The position numbers and the translations under genes are program-made. 64,000 nucleotides of DNA from Flavobacterium sp. SUN046 (GTDB lineage: Bacteria; Bacteroidota; Bacteroidia; Flavobacteriales; Flavobacteriaceae). Under the pieces are notes generated by a model. The model did no database searches, was not told the DNA's origin, and worked only from the letters and a program-made list of their open reading frames with translations. Position 1 is the stretch's first letter; each line of letters opens with the position of its first letter. The stretch is from positions 1-64,000 of the forward strand of contig NZ_JAPQNT010000005.1 in the NCBI RefSeq assembly GCF_028867965.1. The letters are read 5' to 3'. This document shows, one piece after another, positions 30,132-37,815 of this stretch.

Positions 30132-30362
30132 TTACAAATCAAAAACTGATGTTCGTTTGGCTCGAATTAAATCTTTAAGTTTTATCCAAAAAGCTAGTGT
30201 TAAATAAAATCCAAATCCTATTCCGACTGTTATAAATGATATGTAAATGAAAAATAATCGCACACTTGTTGCTCGCATTCCGAGTTTATCAGCAAGTCGT
30301 GATGAAACATGGAAACCGTGTTTTTCAAAAAAATATCTTATATTGGTAATTGGTTTCAACAT
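30132..30362 (-). CDS. PspC-like small membrane protein
   Basis: 76 residues. The pattern ADKLGMRATSVRLFFIYISFITVGIGFGFYLTLAFWIKLKD is that of PspC domains: a short basic turn then a long transmembrane segment (about residues 34-60). Classical PspC proteins join envelope stress responses. This stand-alone version lacks the C-terminal extensions and no other psp gene is nearby, so its role is uncertain. It probably follows the DUF2851 gene on the same transcript, 53 bases away. Confidence 0.75.
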   Translation of the reverse strand: MLKPITNIRYFFEKHGFHVSSRLADKLGMRATSVRLFFIYISFITVGIGFGFYLTLAFWIKLKDLIRAKRTSVFDL

Positions 30363-30380
30363 TATCTTAAATTTTAACTA

Positions 30381-30409
30381 TGAGCACTTCGACTGCGCTC
30401 AGTGTGACA
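30381..30409. repeat. Intergenic repeat with GAGC/GCTC hairpin
   Basis: The 29 bases beginning TGAGCACTTCGACTGCGCTC and ending AGTGTGACA form a small GC-rich hairpin. The sequence is far richer in GC than its surroundings and resembles a short repeat I recall as scattered through intergenic regions of many Bacteroidota. No second full copy is in this window. Confidence 0.6.
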
Positions 30410-30415
30410 AAAAAA

Positions 30416-31693
30416 TCAATTAATTTTCTCTTTTAAAAGTGCTAATCCAATGCCGCATTGTAAACATTTTTTGGCATTACAATATTCATTTTTCAATTGT
30501 AGTAGCGATTGTGATTCGAATGCGTTTTTTGCTTTCAATCCAAATGTAGTAAATTTTTCTATAATCGTATTTTTCTCTGGTGAAATTGTTGCAATTAATT
30601 GAATCAATTCTTCGGAATTTTCTTTACCAAGATTATTTGCGTAAGCGAACTTTATTGGCAAAATGGTATTTACAATTACCAAATCGATGAATGATTTAGA
30701 CAAATTCTTTTCTTTTCTCGGACTTGATTTATCAAAATTATAATGCGTTTTCCAATAATCACTTACCGAAATATTAAAAATTTGATACATATCTTGAATG
30801 GATTTTGCTTCAATGATTTTGGAAAATAAATTTCTATGCAAATGATATAACATAGCTAATTGCGCCAATCGAATAGTTGGAAAATTATCAGGTCGGTGTT
30901 TAAAAAACTGAACTGGTTCAATAATTGGCTTTTTCAACTGGTATTTTAACGCAATATAATCGTACCAAGATTTAAGTTCTTTTGGATAATTATCTTCTAC
31001 ATTTATCGGAATCATATCGGCTTGGCCAAAAAGCAAAGCTTCAATATACATGACTTCTAACGCTTCTTTTCTGATTATTGAAAATGTGATGGATTTGGAA
31101 ATTTTTAAAAACGTTTCACCATTAGTATTCAATCCGAAATTTTTTGCTAACATGCAGAACAAAACCGATTCCCAATCATTTTCTGTTTCTTCTAGCAACT
31201 GATTTATTGGCTGTGATTTTCGTTCCAAGCGTTCAAAAAACAAACGTTCTTGCCAATTTATAATTACAAAATCGTCAATAGTTGCTAATTGATTTTCGCA
31301 AAATATCCAAGATTTTGGAGTTGTTAATGAATTGTATTTATTAATTTCTTCTTTATTAATGTAGTTTTTCAACTCTAAAACTGGTATTTCAGAATTGTCT
31401 TTTCTAAAAATTGGCGTATCATGTTCCCAAACTACGTGCAGAATTACCGAATCGTAATTTTCATCTTTCTCGTGATTGTGAACATACCAATCGGTAGATT
31501 TGATATGAATTTCGATATTTCCGGCCCATTTTTGATTGTTCAAAATAATTTGAGCATTGAAAAAATCTGGTCCAGCAAGTTGGGTGTATTGACCGAAGTT
31601 GGAAATAGTTAAAACTTCGTTTTGAGTGGTTATTAGATTAGAAAAATTAAATTTCTTGTATAACCAAATGTAGTGTAGAAAATCTTCTTTCAT
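30416..31693 (-). CDS. DUF2851 family protein, possible nuclease fold
   Basis: 425 residues, cytosolic. The N-terminus matches DUF2851: MKEDFLHYIWLYKKF, LAGPDFFNAQI, WAGNIEIHIKSTDW and YDSVILHVVWEHD. The spaced acidic residues in GPDF and the E-x-H-x-K group in GNIEIHIKS are reminiscent of PD-(D/E)XK nucleases; that is inference, not an established activity. The C-terminus has a Cys cluster (CNAKKCLQCGIG) that could bind metal. It starts at the ATG at 31693, with a PspC-like gene following. Confidence 0.85.
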   Translation of the reverse strand: MKEDFLHYIWLYKKFNFSNLITTQNEVLTISNFGQYTQLAGPDFFNAQIILNNQKWAGNIEIHIKSTDWYVHNHEKDENYDSVILHVVWEHDTPIFRKDNSEIPVLELKNYINKEEINKYNSLTTPKSWIFCENQLATIDDFVIINWQERLFFERLERKSQPINQLLEETENDWESVLFCMLAKNFGLNTNGETFLKISKSITFSIIRKEALEVMYIEALLFGQADMIPINVEDNYPKELKSWYDYIALKYQLKKPIIEPVQFFKHRPDNFPTIRLAQLAMLYHLHRNLFSKIIEAKSIQDMYQIFNISVSDYWKTHYNFDKSSPRKEKNLSKSFIDLVIVNTILPIKFAYANNLGKENSEELIQLIATISPEKNTIIEKFTTFGLKAKNAFESQSLLQLKNEYCNAKKCLQCGIGLALLKEKIN

Positions 31694-31779
31694 AAAATAT
31701 ATCTGTATGGCTTTGAAGTTACTAAAGTATTATTTTAACTGAAACTAAACAAATTTTAGTGAACTAAATTTTCAAAACT

Positions 31780-31787
31780 TATATTTG
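31780..31787 (+). promoter_or_regulatory. -7 promoter box of the PNGase gene
   Basis: TATATTTG matches TAnnTTTG and lies 18 bases before the ATG at 31806. The -33 region is poor (TTTTAG near 31754). Its place excludes a start at the in-frame TTG of 31785, which lies within the box. Confidence 0.6.
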
Positions 31788-31805
31788 TCGTATAAACAAC
31801 AAGCT

Positions 31806-33455
31806 ATGAAAACCTTATTTTATTCATTTCTATTCTTATTTTCTATTTCTATTTTTGGTCAAACGAATTATAAAATCACTTATTTAAAGAGTTCTAATGG
31901 GAAATTAATTGAAAATCAAGATGCTATTTTGGTATTTTCAAATGAAAAGCAATCGTTAATTTCATCAGAAGCCATTATAAATGAAAAATCGGAATTTCCA
32001 TTTGAGCAAACCATAATTACCAATTTGAATTATTTGCAAGTTGCTAATTTGAGTAAAATTAAAACTATTGCGACTAAAGATAGTACTTCAATAGGTAAAC
32101 AATCTTTTGAATTACAATCTGAAACTAAAAAAATAGTTGGTTACAATTGTAAAAAAGCCAAAATTATTATCAATTCAAATACGATAGAAATTTGGTATAC
32201 CAATGATTTGAAAGTTAAAGGCGCGCCAACAGTTCTTGGACAAAATTTAGGTTTGGTTTTGGAAATGAATCGCAACGGAAATTTTGTTATAACAGCAACA
32301 AAAGTTGAAAGAATAAAACAATTTCCAATTTTGAAAGTTGATGAAAACAAAACTTTAGATGTCTTGACTTATAGAGATTTATTATGGAAAAGTCGCTTTA
32401 CTTCAATTTCCATTTTTAAAGATGAAGTTATTAATTTTTCAGATGCATCTAAATCGAATGATAGTATTTTGAGATTTGCAAATGGAACAATTATTTTGAA
32501 GAAAATTAAAATTCCAGCAATTGCAAAAGGAAGTCAAGTGTTTATTGATGTTACCGAACAATCTAATGGTGATGCTTATGATAGAACTGGTTCGGTTTTT
32601 ATGATTCCGATGGATAAAAAAATGTCTTTTTTGGATGGTTTACAAAACGGAGTGAAAACACTTCCGATTTATGATAATGGAAATGGAAAACAATACCAAG
32701 GAATCGTTTCAACTGAAAATTACTCGCCACTTATTGAATTGATGCGCTTTTTTACACCATTTGGAATCAAACAATACAACACTATTCAGTTGAAAGATAA
32801 AATTTGGGAAGAACGTGTAAGTTACCGTCAAGATATTTCAGAGTTGACTTCGGCATTGAACAATCAAGAGGTTTATATTGGAACTTTTATTGGGAATTAT
32901 GATAAAGGCGGACATAAAGTGAGTGTAAATATTACGATTCATCCTGAAGAAGAAATTGTGGCTAAAGCAGCTTTTGCGATTCCGTTGTTTAATTCTACCA
33001 ATGTTATGGAAATGGCTGGACAAGAGTATGGAACTTTATTCAATTCTGATAAAGGTTTACTCGTAACTTTCACATTGAATTCTGATTTGAAAAATGCCAA
33101 ACTTCGATACATAACAACTGGTCATGGCGGTTGGGAAAATGGTGACGAATTTGTGCCAAAGAAAAATACGATTTATTTAGACGAAAAAGAAGTTTTTCAT
33201 TTTACTCCTTGGCGTGAAGATTGCGGTTCTTATCGATTGTATAATCCTGCATCTGGAAATTTTCCTAACGGATTATCGTCTTCTGATTACAGTCGCTCTA
33301 ATTGGTGTCCGGGAATGGTGACTAATCCGACATATATTGATTTAGGTGACTTGAAAGCTGGAATTCATACAATTCAAGTCAAAATTCTACAAGGCGCAAA
33401 TGAAGGAACAAGCTTTAGTTCTTGGAATGTTTCGGGAGTTTTGATTGGAAATTAA
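31806..33455 (+). CDS. Peptide-N-glycosidase F-like enzyme with GLPGLI-like N-terminal domain
   Basis: 549 residues, exported (signal peptide ending IFGQ). Residues about 20-180 resemble the GLPGLI family (TNYKITYL, VGYNCKKAKI, IEIWYTNDL, APTVLGQNLGLVLEM). The C-terminal half resembles PNGase F, which releases N-glycans from Asn. The motif AYDRTGSVFM places Asp259 where PNGase F has its catalytic Asp60 (EWDRYANV). NGDEFVPKKNTIYL places Glu448 opposite Glu206, and NWCPGM with PTYIDL (Trp500) matches GWCPGM. I see no clear counterpart of Glu118. The extra N-terminal domain and total length fit type II PNGases as known from Elizabethkingia. It is transcribed alone, with its own promoter and terminator. 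Confidence 0.8.
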   Translation: MKTLFYSFLFLFSISIFGQTNYKITYLKSSNGKLIENQDAILVFSNEKQSLISSEAIINEKSEFPFEQTIITNLNYLQVANLSKIKTIATKDSTSIGKQSFELQSETKKIVGYNCKKAKIIINSNTIEIWYTNDLKVKGAPTVLGQNLGLVLEMNRNGNFVITATKVERIKQFPILKVDENKTLDVLTYRDLLWKSRFTSISIFKDEVINFSDASKSNDSILRFANGTIILKKIKIPAIAKGSQVFIDVTEQSNGDAYDRTGSVFMIPMDKKMSFLDGLQNGVKTLPIYDNGNGKQYQGIVSTENYSPLIELMRFFTPFGIKQYNTIQLKDKIWEERVSYRQDISELTSALNNQEVYIGTFIGNYDKGGHKVSVNITIHPEEEIVAKAAFAIPLFNSTNVMEMAGQEYGTLFNSDKGLLVTFTLNSDLKNAKLRYITTGHGGWENGDEFVPKKNTIYLDEKEVFHFTPWREDCGSYRLYNPASGNFPNGLSSSDYSRSNWCPGMVTNPTYIDLGDLKAGIHTIQVKILQGANEGTSFSSWNVSGVLIGN

Positions 33456-33456
33456 A

Positions 33457-33482
33457 AAACCTACAACTTTCATTGTAGGTTT
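33457..33482 (+). terminator. Terminator of the PNGase gene
   Basis: The stem AAACCTACAA/TTGTAGGTTT (33457-33466 and 33473-33482, loop CTTTCA) starts one base after the stop codon, followed by a T/C-rich tail. It also lies 8 bases beyond the end of the convergent small gene. Confidence 0.75.
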
Positions 33483-33489
33483 CTTCTAT

Positions 33490-33660
33490 TTATTTTTTTT
33501 CTAGCTCTGATGCTTTTATGGTTACCATTTTTCCGTCTCGCATTATTACTAATGATTGGTTTTTTTCGATTTTAGATTGCACCATTCTTTCAGAAGATAA
33601 TTTCAAACCTTTTAAAACTTTAGATATAAAATCTGAATGACTGTCTTTGACTATTTTCAT
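33490..33660 (-). CDS. Overlooked 56-residue protein paired with zeta-like kinase
   Basis: 56 codons, ATG at 33660, TAA at 33490-33492, one base after the stop of the zeta-like kinase gene. The product begins MKIVKDSHSDFISKVLKGLK, continues with a charged helix (LSSERMVQSKIEKNQ) and ends in a short beta-like stretch (LVIMRDGKMVTIKASEL). No family is recognised with certainty; the length and coupling to a toxin-like kinase suggest an antitoxin or regulatory partner. The order kinase first, partner second, is the reverse of plasmid epsilon-zeta systems. Confidence 0.75.
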   Translation of the reverse strand: MKIVKDSHSDFISKVLKGLKLSSERMVQSKIEKNQSLVIMRDGKMVTIKASELEKK

Positions 33661-33661
33661 T

Positions 33662-34237
33662 TTAGATACAATTAGATTTTAATAAATTCCAAATTTCTTG
33701 ATTTTTAATACTAGTTTCTGATTGAATTCCTTCGGCAATTAATACTGGCATTTTATCGGAATTATCAAATAGTGCCCAATCATCACACAAAGGTAAATAA
33801 ATTTTGAATAGGTTTTCAATTCCACGTTTATATCTTCTTTCAATCACCTCTTTTGGAATATTATGACCACCTTCTGAAACACGAATTGCAACTCTATTTA
33901 TTGCCATTTCAATAGTTGGCAACCAGAAAAATAAAAGTTTAACATTGAAACCGTTTTCCTTTGCAAGAAAAAGTTTTTGCTTATACGATTTGGTTGACAG
34001 AGTAGTTTCTATTGCAAAATTATAATTGCATTTTAATAAATTATCAATTCGTTCTAACATTATTCTTCCAGCTTCGAAGGCTACTTTTTCGGGCTGAAAA
34101 GGTGATAAACCTTTTGCAATTTCATCGGCATTTACAAATTCTTTACAATCTAAAATTTCAGGTAAAATAGTAAATGAAGCTGTTGTCTTTCCTGCTCCGT
34201 TACATCCTGCAATTATATAGAGATTTTTTTCTTGCAT
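33662..34237 (-). CDS. Zeta-toxin-like P-loop kinase
   Basis: 191 residues. The Walker A motif GCNGAGKTT spans residues 11-19. FVNADEIAKGLSPF, GRIMLERIDNLL and FAIETTLSTKSY follow, the last being the typical zeta-family segment near the substrate pocket. RVAIRVSEGGHNIPKEVIERRYKRG supplies the basic lid. Zeta toxins phosphorylate UDP-N-acetylglucosamine, but many chromosomal relatives have other or unknown substrates. Its ATG directly abuts the stop codon of the cystathionine beta-synthase gene, and a 56-residue ORF follows one base after its end. Confidence 0.85.
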   Translation of the reverse strand: MQEKNLYIIAGCNGAGKTTASFTILPEILDCKEFVNADEIAKGLSPFQPEKVAFEAGRIMLERIDNLLKCNYNFAIETTLSTKSYKQKLFLAKENGFNVKLLFFWLPTIEMAINRVAIRVSEGGHNIPKEVIERRYKRGIENLFKIYLPLCDDWALFDNSDKMPVLIAEGIQSETSIKNQEIWNLLKSNCI

Positions 34238-35599
34238 TTATTTTATAGAACCAATAATGTCATATTTAGTAATGATATGATGTTTACCATTTCCTAAATC
34301 AACTAAAACCGCTTGATTTTCTTTAGTAAATAATTTAGAAACTTCTTCAATTGGAGTTCCTAATTTTACAATTGGATAGGGTTTTCCCATAACTTCTTTG
34401 ATTGGTTTATCAGCTACATTTTTATCTGAAACATAACTTTGAAACAAATCGGTTTCATCTACAGAACCCACAAAACCTGTGATATCCATTACTGGAATTT
34501 GAGAGATTTTGTATTTTCTCATTCTGTCGATTGCGTGTGAAACCAATTCTTCTGTACGAACAACAACTAATGTTTTATCAATATGATCTTTGATTACGTC
34601 TTCGGCTTTGGTAATTTCTTCGTCTAAAAATCCACGTTCGCGCATCCAATCGTCGTTGAACATTTTTCCAACGTAACGACTTCCTGAATCATGAAATAAA
34701 ACTACAACAACATCATCTTTAGTGAAATGTTCTTTTAATTGATGTAATCCTTTTACACAAGAACCAGCTGAATTACCTACAAAAATTCCTTCTTCTAATG
34801 CAATTTTACGTGTGTAAACTGCTGCATCTTTATCGGTAACTTTTGTGAATCCGTCTATTAGTGAAAAATCTACATTTTTTGGAAGTATGTCTTCTCCGAT
34901 TCCTTCAGTTATATAAGAATAGATTTCGTTTTCGTCAAAAATTCCAGTTTCGTGGTATTTTTTGAATACAGAACCGTAAGTATCAATTCCCCAAATTTTA
35001 ATGTTTGGATTTTTTTCTTTTAGATATTTTCCGATTCCTGAAATTGTTCCACCCGTTCCTACTCCAACTACAAAATGCGTTATTTTTCCATTAGTTTGTT
35101 CCCAAATTTCTGGTCCGGTTTGCTCGTAATGTGCTTGAGCATTGGATGGATTATCATATTGATTTACGTACCAAGAATTTGGAATTTCTGTACCTAATCT
35201 TTTGGAAACTGAATAATATGAACGTTCGTCGGTTGGTTCAACATCGGTTGGGCAAACAATTACTTTGGCTCCAACTGCACGTAGAATATCCATTTTTTCT
35301 TTGGATTGCTTGTCGGTAATTACAAAAATACATTTGTAACCTTTAACAATTGCTGCTAAAGCCAATCCCATTCCTGTATTTCCTGAAGTTCCTTCGATTA
35401 TTGTTCCTCCTGGTTTTAATCTTCCGTCGGCTTCGGCATCTTCTACCATTTTTAGTGCCATTCGGTCTTTGGTAGAATTTCCTGGATTGAAAGTTTCAAC
35501 TTTAGCAAGAACTAAAGCGTCGATTCCTTTTACGACTTTGTTTAGTTTTACTAATGGTGTGTTACCTATAGTTCCTAATATATTTTCTGAATAGTTCAT
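34238..35599 (-). CDS. Cystathionine beta-synthase with two CBS domains
   Basis: 453 residues from the ATG at 35599. Longer in-frame starts (to 35668) lie upstream of the promoter found at 35619-35649, and homologues begin at MNYSENILGTIGNTPLV. This PLP fold-type II enzyme has the cofactor lysine in NPGNSTKDRM, the loop TSGNTGMGLA and the phosphate cup VGTGGTISG. The C-terminal third (from about 330) holds paired CBS domains (VSHAIDRMRKYKISQIPVMD, IEEVSKLFTKENQAVLV), possibly nucleotide-sensing. It condenses serine (or O-acetylserine) with homocysteine or sulfide. It leads a transcript with the zeta-like kinase and the 56-residue gene. Confidence 0.92.
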   Translation of the reverse strand: MNYSENILGTIGNTPLVKLNKVVKGIDALVLAKVETFNPGNSTKDRMALKMVEDAEADGRLKPGGTIIEGTSGNTGMGLALAAIVKGYKCIFVITDKQSKEKMDILRAVGAKVIVCPTDVEPTDERSYYSVSKRLGTEIPNSWYVNQYDNPSNAQAHYEQTGPEIWEQTNGKITHFVVGVGTGGTISGIGKYLKEKNPNIKIWGIDTYGSVFKKYHETGIFDENEIYSYITEGIGEDILPKNVDFSLIDGFTKVTDKDAAVYTRKIALEEGIFVGNSAGSCVKGLHQLKEHFTKDDVVVVLFHDSGSRYVGKMFNDDWMRERGFLDEEITKAEDVIKDHIDKTLVVVRTEELVSHAIDRMRKYKISQIPVMDITGFVGSVDETDLFQSYVSDKNVADKPIKEVMGKPYPIVKLGTPIEEVSKLFTKENQAVLVDLGNGKHHIITKYDIIGSIK

Positions 35600-35618
35600 A
35601 TTTGATTGTTTGTGACTG

Positions 35619-35649
35619 CAAATATATTGATAATAATATGGTTGTACAA
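35619..35649 (-). promoter_or_regulatory. Promoter of the cystathionine beta-synthase transcript
   Basis: On the minus strand TTG (35649-35647), a 20-base spacer and TATATTTG (35626-35619). Transcription would start near 35612, about 13 bases before the chosen ATG, which decides the start codon. Confidence 0.75.
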
Positions 35650-35680
35650 TACTACTGATTTTATTCAAATGGTTTGCAAT

Positions 35681-35735
35681 CTAACCCTGATGGGAGAAGT
35701 TACCGTGTAACTCGGACAGCAGGAATACGGTTTTG
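35681..35735 (+). ncRNA. Structured intergenic element, copy 1 (Flavo-1-like?)
   Basis: Reads TAACCCTGATGGGAGAAG, then a stem AGTTAC-CGT-GTAACT, then ACAGCAGGAATACGG. The two flanks match those of the element at 45055-45130, while the internal hairpins differ. Elements with the same flanks recur in Flavobacterium intergenic regions in my recollection, and the Rfam Flavo-1 motif may be this family; that needs a covariance search. It lies between the 3' end of the barrel-protein gene and the cystathionine beta-synthase promoter. Confidence 0.5.
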
Positions 35736-35755
35736 GAAAATTCGCAAGTGATTCG

Positions 35756-37702
35756 TTACTGAAAGAAATTCCACACCAATCCGAAACGAATCATGAAATC
35801 GTGGTAGGGCAAATTTGGTGCCGAATAATACTTACTACCCGAAAATCCTGAATTAAAATGCTCTGCTTTTAGGTAAATTCGAGTTTGTTTCACGCGTGCA
35901 TTAACGAAAAAATCTAACATTGGGAATTCACCAATTTGCTTGGTTTTTTGCACAAAAAATTCACCTAAAATTGGATTGTAATCATCGGCATAATATTTAG
36001 TGAAATAATTTACTATAATACCGGTTTGTAAGAACATAGCTCTTTTAAAAACATAGTCAGAATAGTAAATTGTATTTCTTAAGGTTAGCTCAGGAACGTT
36101 TAAAATAGTGTCTTTTTTGGCTACTTTTTGATATAAAAAAGTGTTATCTAAAGCCCATTTTCTATATTTAATTTCTTTGGCTAGTTTTAATGAAATGTAA
36201 TTTATAGTACCGTTAAACTGCTCGGGTTTAACATATTGTTGTTGGGAATTAGGTATTGAATCTTTAAAATAAAGGTGGTCGTTTAAAGAAGTTACTTGTA
36301 ATGACGCAGAAAGCCATTGTGTATTGGCATTGACAACTAAATTATTGATTTTTTCATTTCTAAAATTATGATACCAATTGTATTCATTATAGCTGCTTTG
36401 GTTTAAATTATAATTATGATTGGGTAACTTACTAATGTTTTGATATTGAAACGAAATACTATTTTTTGGATTAATTGTATAAGTAAGTTTGGCATCAAAA
36501 TTTCTTGTTGGCTGTGTAGATATTGAGTTGGACGCTACAATTGTTCCGTTCCATTTCTTTTTTCTGTAGTCATATTGTCCGCCAACGGTATTTATTGTTG
36601 CTTTTAACTGATTTGGAAAAGTAGTGGTAGCAATAGTTTTTTCGGTATTATAAAAATATTTATAATTGAAGTTTTCAATAAAAAATTGAAACTTTCCTAT
36701 GGTTTTATTTTCATAAATTAATCCAACTTTGTTGTAAAGTCTGTCATATATTGTTTGGTCTATTATATTCGTGGTTTGAGAAGTATCGCCAAACCTATAA
36801 AAAGGTGTTGTATTTGTTCCGATTGTTGAAGTTGTGGTTACTTGATTAAATTCAAAAAACTTATGTTCATAATTAAATTGATGCGTAATAAATAGATTAT
36901 TGGAAGCATCTTTAGTATTTATACGGAAACTATGATCAAAAAAGAAACGTTTTCCTTTTAAAAAAGACTTAGCGTTGGTTAAATAAACCTGTAATCTTGG
37001 TCTGTTTTTAAAAGCTGGATCTTCGTTTTCAAAATCCTCGGGCATGGTTAATCCACCATTTTCACCATTTAATAAATCTTGACCGGTGTAATGAAAATTT
37101 AAAGCATAGCGATTGTTAAGCGTGAAATAACTTGTTGTAAATCTGAAATTACCATTGCTTGACAATTGGTTTATATATTTTCCTAATGAACGCAAGCCTT
37201 TAAAAGCAATTGAAAAATTAAAATTTTTGGCAGTATTTAATGTTATAAGTGCGTCAACATTTTGACCTTGCTCCATAACTGTTTTAAAATACAATTCGGT
37301 TAATGGAGTTGCTACCGAATAATATTTAATATCGTTTACTTCTAAATAGTTAAAATGCTTGGCTTTGAAACCAAATTCTGGAAAAGACGTAAATTTATTT
37401 AAACCAAAATTAAGTGTTGTATAGGTTTGTCCTTCATTTGGAAAAGGCATTAAACCAAATATATCTTTTCTTAGATAATTATAATCGTACTCTTTTTTTA
37501 TTGATAGCGTAGTATCAAGAACTATTGTATCTCGTTGTAATGAAATAATTTTATAGGATGTAATTGGTGCTTTTTTAGCCAATTCTTTAGCCTTTTGTTC
37601 AGCTGTTTTCACTAAACTTTTACGTTGACTTTCTTTTCCTTTTTCTTGGGAATAGATTGACATCGTTGAAAACATAAAAATAAATGCAATAAGTACTCTC
37701 AT
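35756..37702 (-). CDS. Putative porin (Porin_10-like) outer-membrane beta-barrel protein
   Basis: 648 residues with a signal peptide (MRVLIAFIFMFSTMSIYSQ). A short charged stretch rich in Lys/Ala (about 20-45) precedes a plug-like region (SYKIISLQRDTIVLDTTLSI). A long barrel with alternating aromatic strands follows, ending in IRFGLVWNFFQ with a terminal aromatic. Landmarks such as KDIFGLMPFPNEGQTYTTLNFG, FNYLEVNDIKYYSVATPLTEL and HYTGQDLLNGENGG match the putative-porin family of Flavobacteria. The transported substrate is unknown. It is separated from the SusCD genes by a terminator, so it is transcribed on its own. Confidence 0.85.
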   Translation of the reverse strand: MRVLIAFIFMFSTMSIYSQEKGKESQRKSLVKTAEQKAKELAKKAPITSYKIISLQRDTIVLDTTLSIKKEYDYNYLRKDIFGLMPFPNEGQTYTTLNFGLNKFTSFPEFGFKAKHFNYLEVNDIKYYSVATPLTELYFKTVMEQGQNVDALITLNTAKNFNFSIAFKGLRSLGKYINQLSSNGNFRFTTSYFTLNNRYALNFHYTGQDLLNGENGGLTMPEDFENEDPAFKNRPRLQVYLTNAKSFLKGKRFFFDHSFRINTKDASNNLFITHQFNYEHKFFEFNQVTTTSTIGTNTTPFYRFGDTSQTTNIIDQTIYDRLYNKVGLIYENKTIGKFQFFIENFNYKYFYNTEKTIATTTFPNQLKATINTVGGQYDYRKKKWNGTIVASNSISTQPTRNFDAKLTYTINPKNSISFQYQNISKLPNHNYNLNQSSYNEYNWYHNFRNEKINNLVVNANTQWLSASLQVTSLNDHLYFKDSIPNSQQQYVKPEQFNGTINYISLKLAKEIKYRKWALDNTFLYQKVAKKDTILNVPELTLRNTIYYSDYVFKRAMFLQTGIIVNYFTKYYADDYNPILGEFFVQKTKQIGEFPMLDFFVNARVKQTRIYLKAEHFNSGFSGSKYYSAPNLPYHDFMIRFGLVWNFFQ

Positions 37703-37765
37703 AACAATTTGAAAGCAACAAAAATAGGTAAATGTTTATTAGTTATTCATAATATAATGCAAAAA

Positions 37766-37792
37766 AAAGACCGCCATAAATGACGGTCTTTA
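37766..37792 (-). terminator. Terminator of the SusCD operon
   Basis: Arms AAAGACCGCCA and TGACGGTCTTT pair with one mismatch around the loop TAAA, followed on the minus strand by more T, 23 bases past the SusD stop. Confidence 0.85.
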
Positions 37793-37815
37793 TTATATAA
37801 CAATAAAATTAATTA

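Noticed and set aside
35600..35668. Extra 23 codons at the front of the cystathionine beta-synthase gene
   Set aside because: They contain the promoter (-7 box at 35619-35626) and lie upstream of the expected transcription start.
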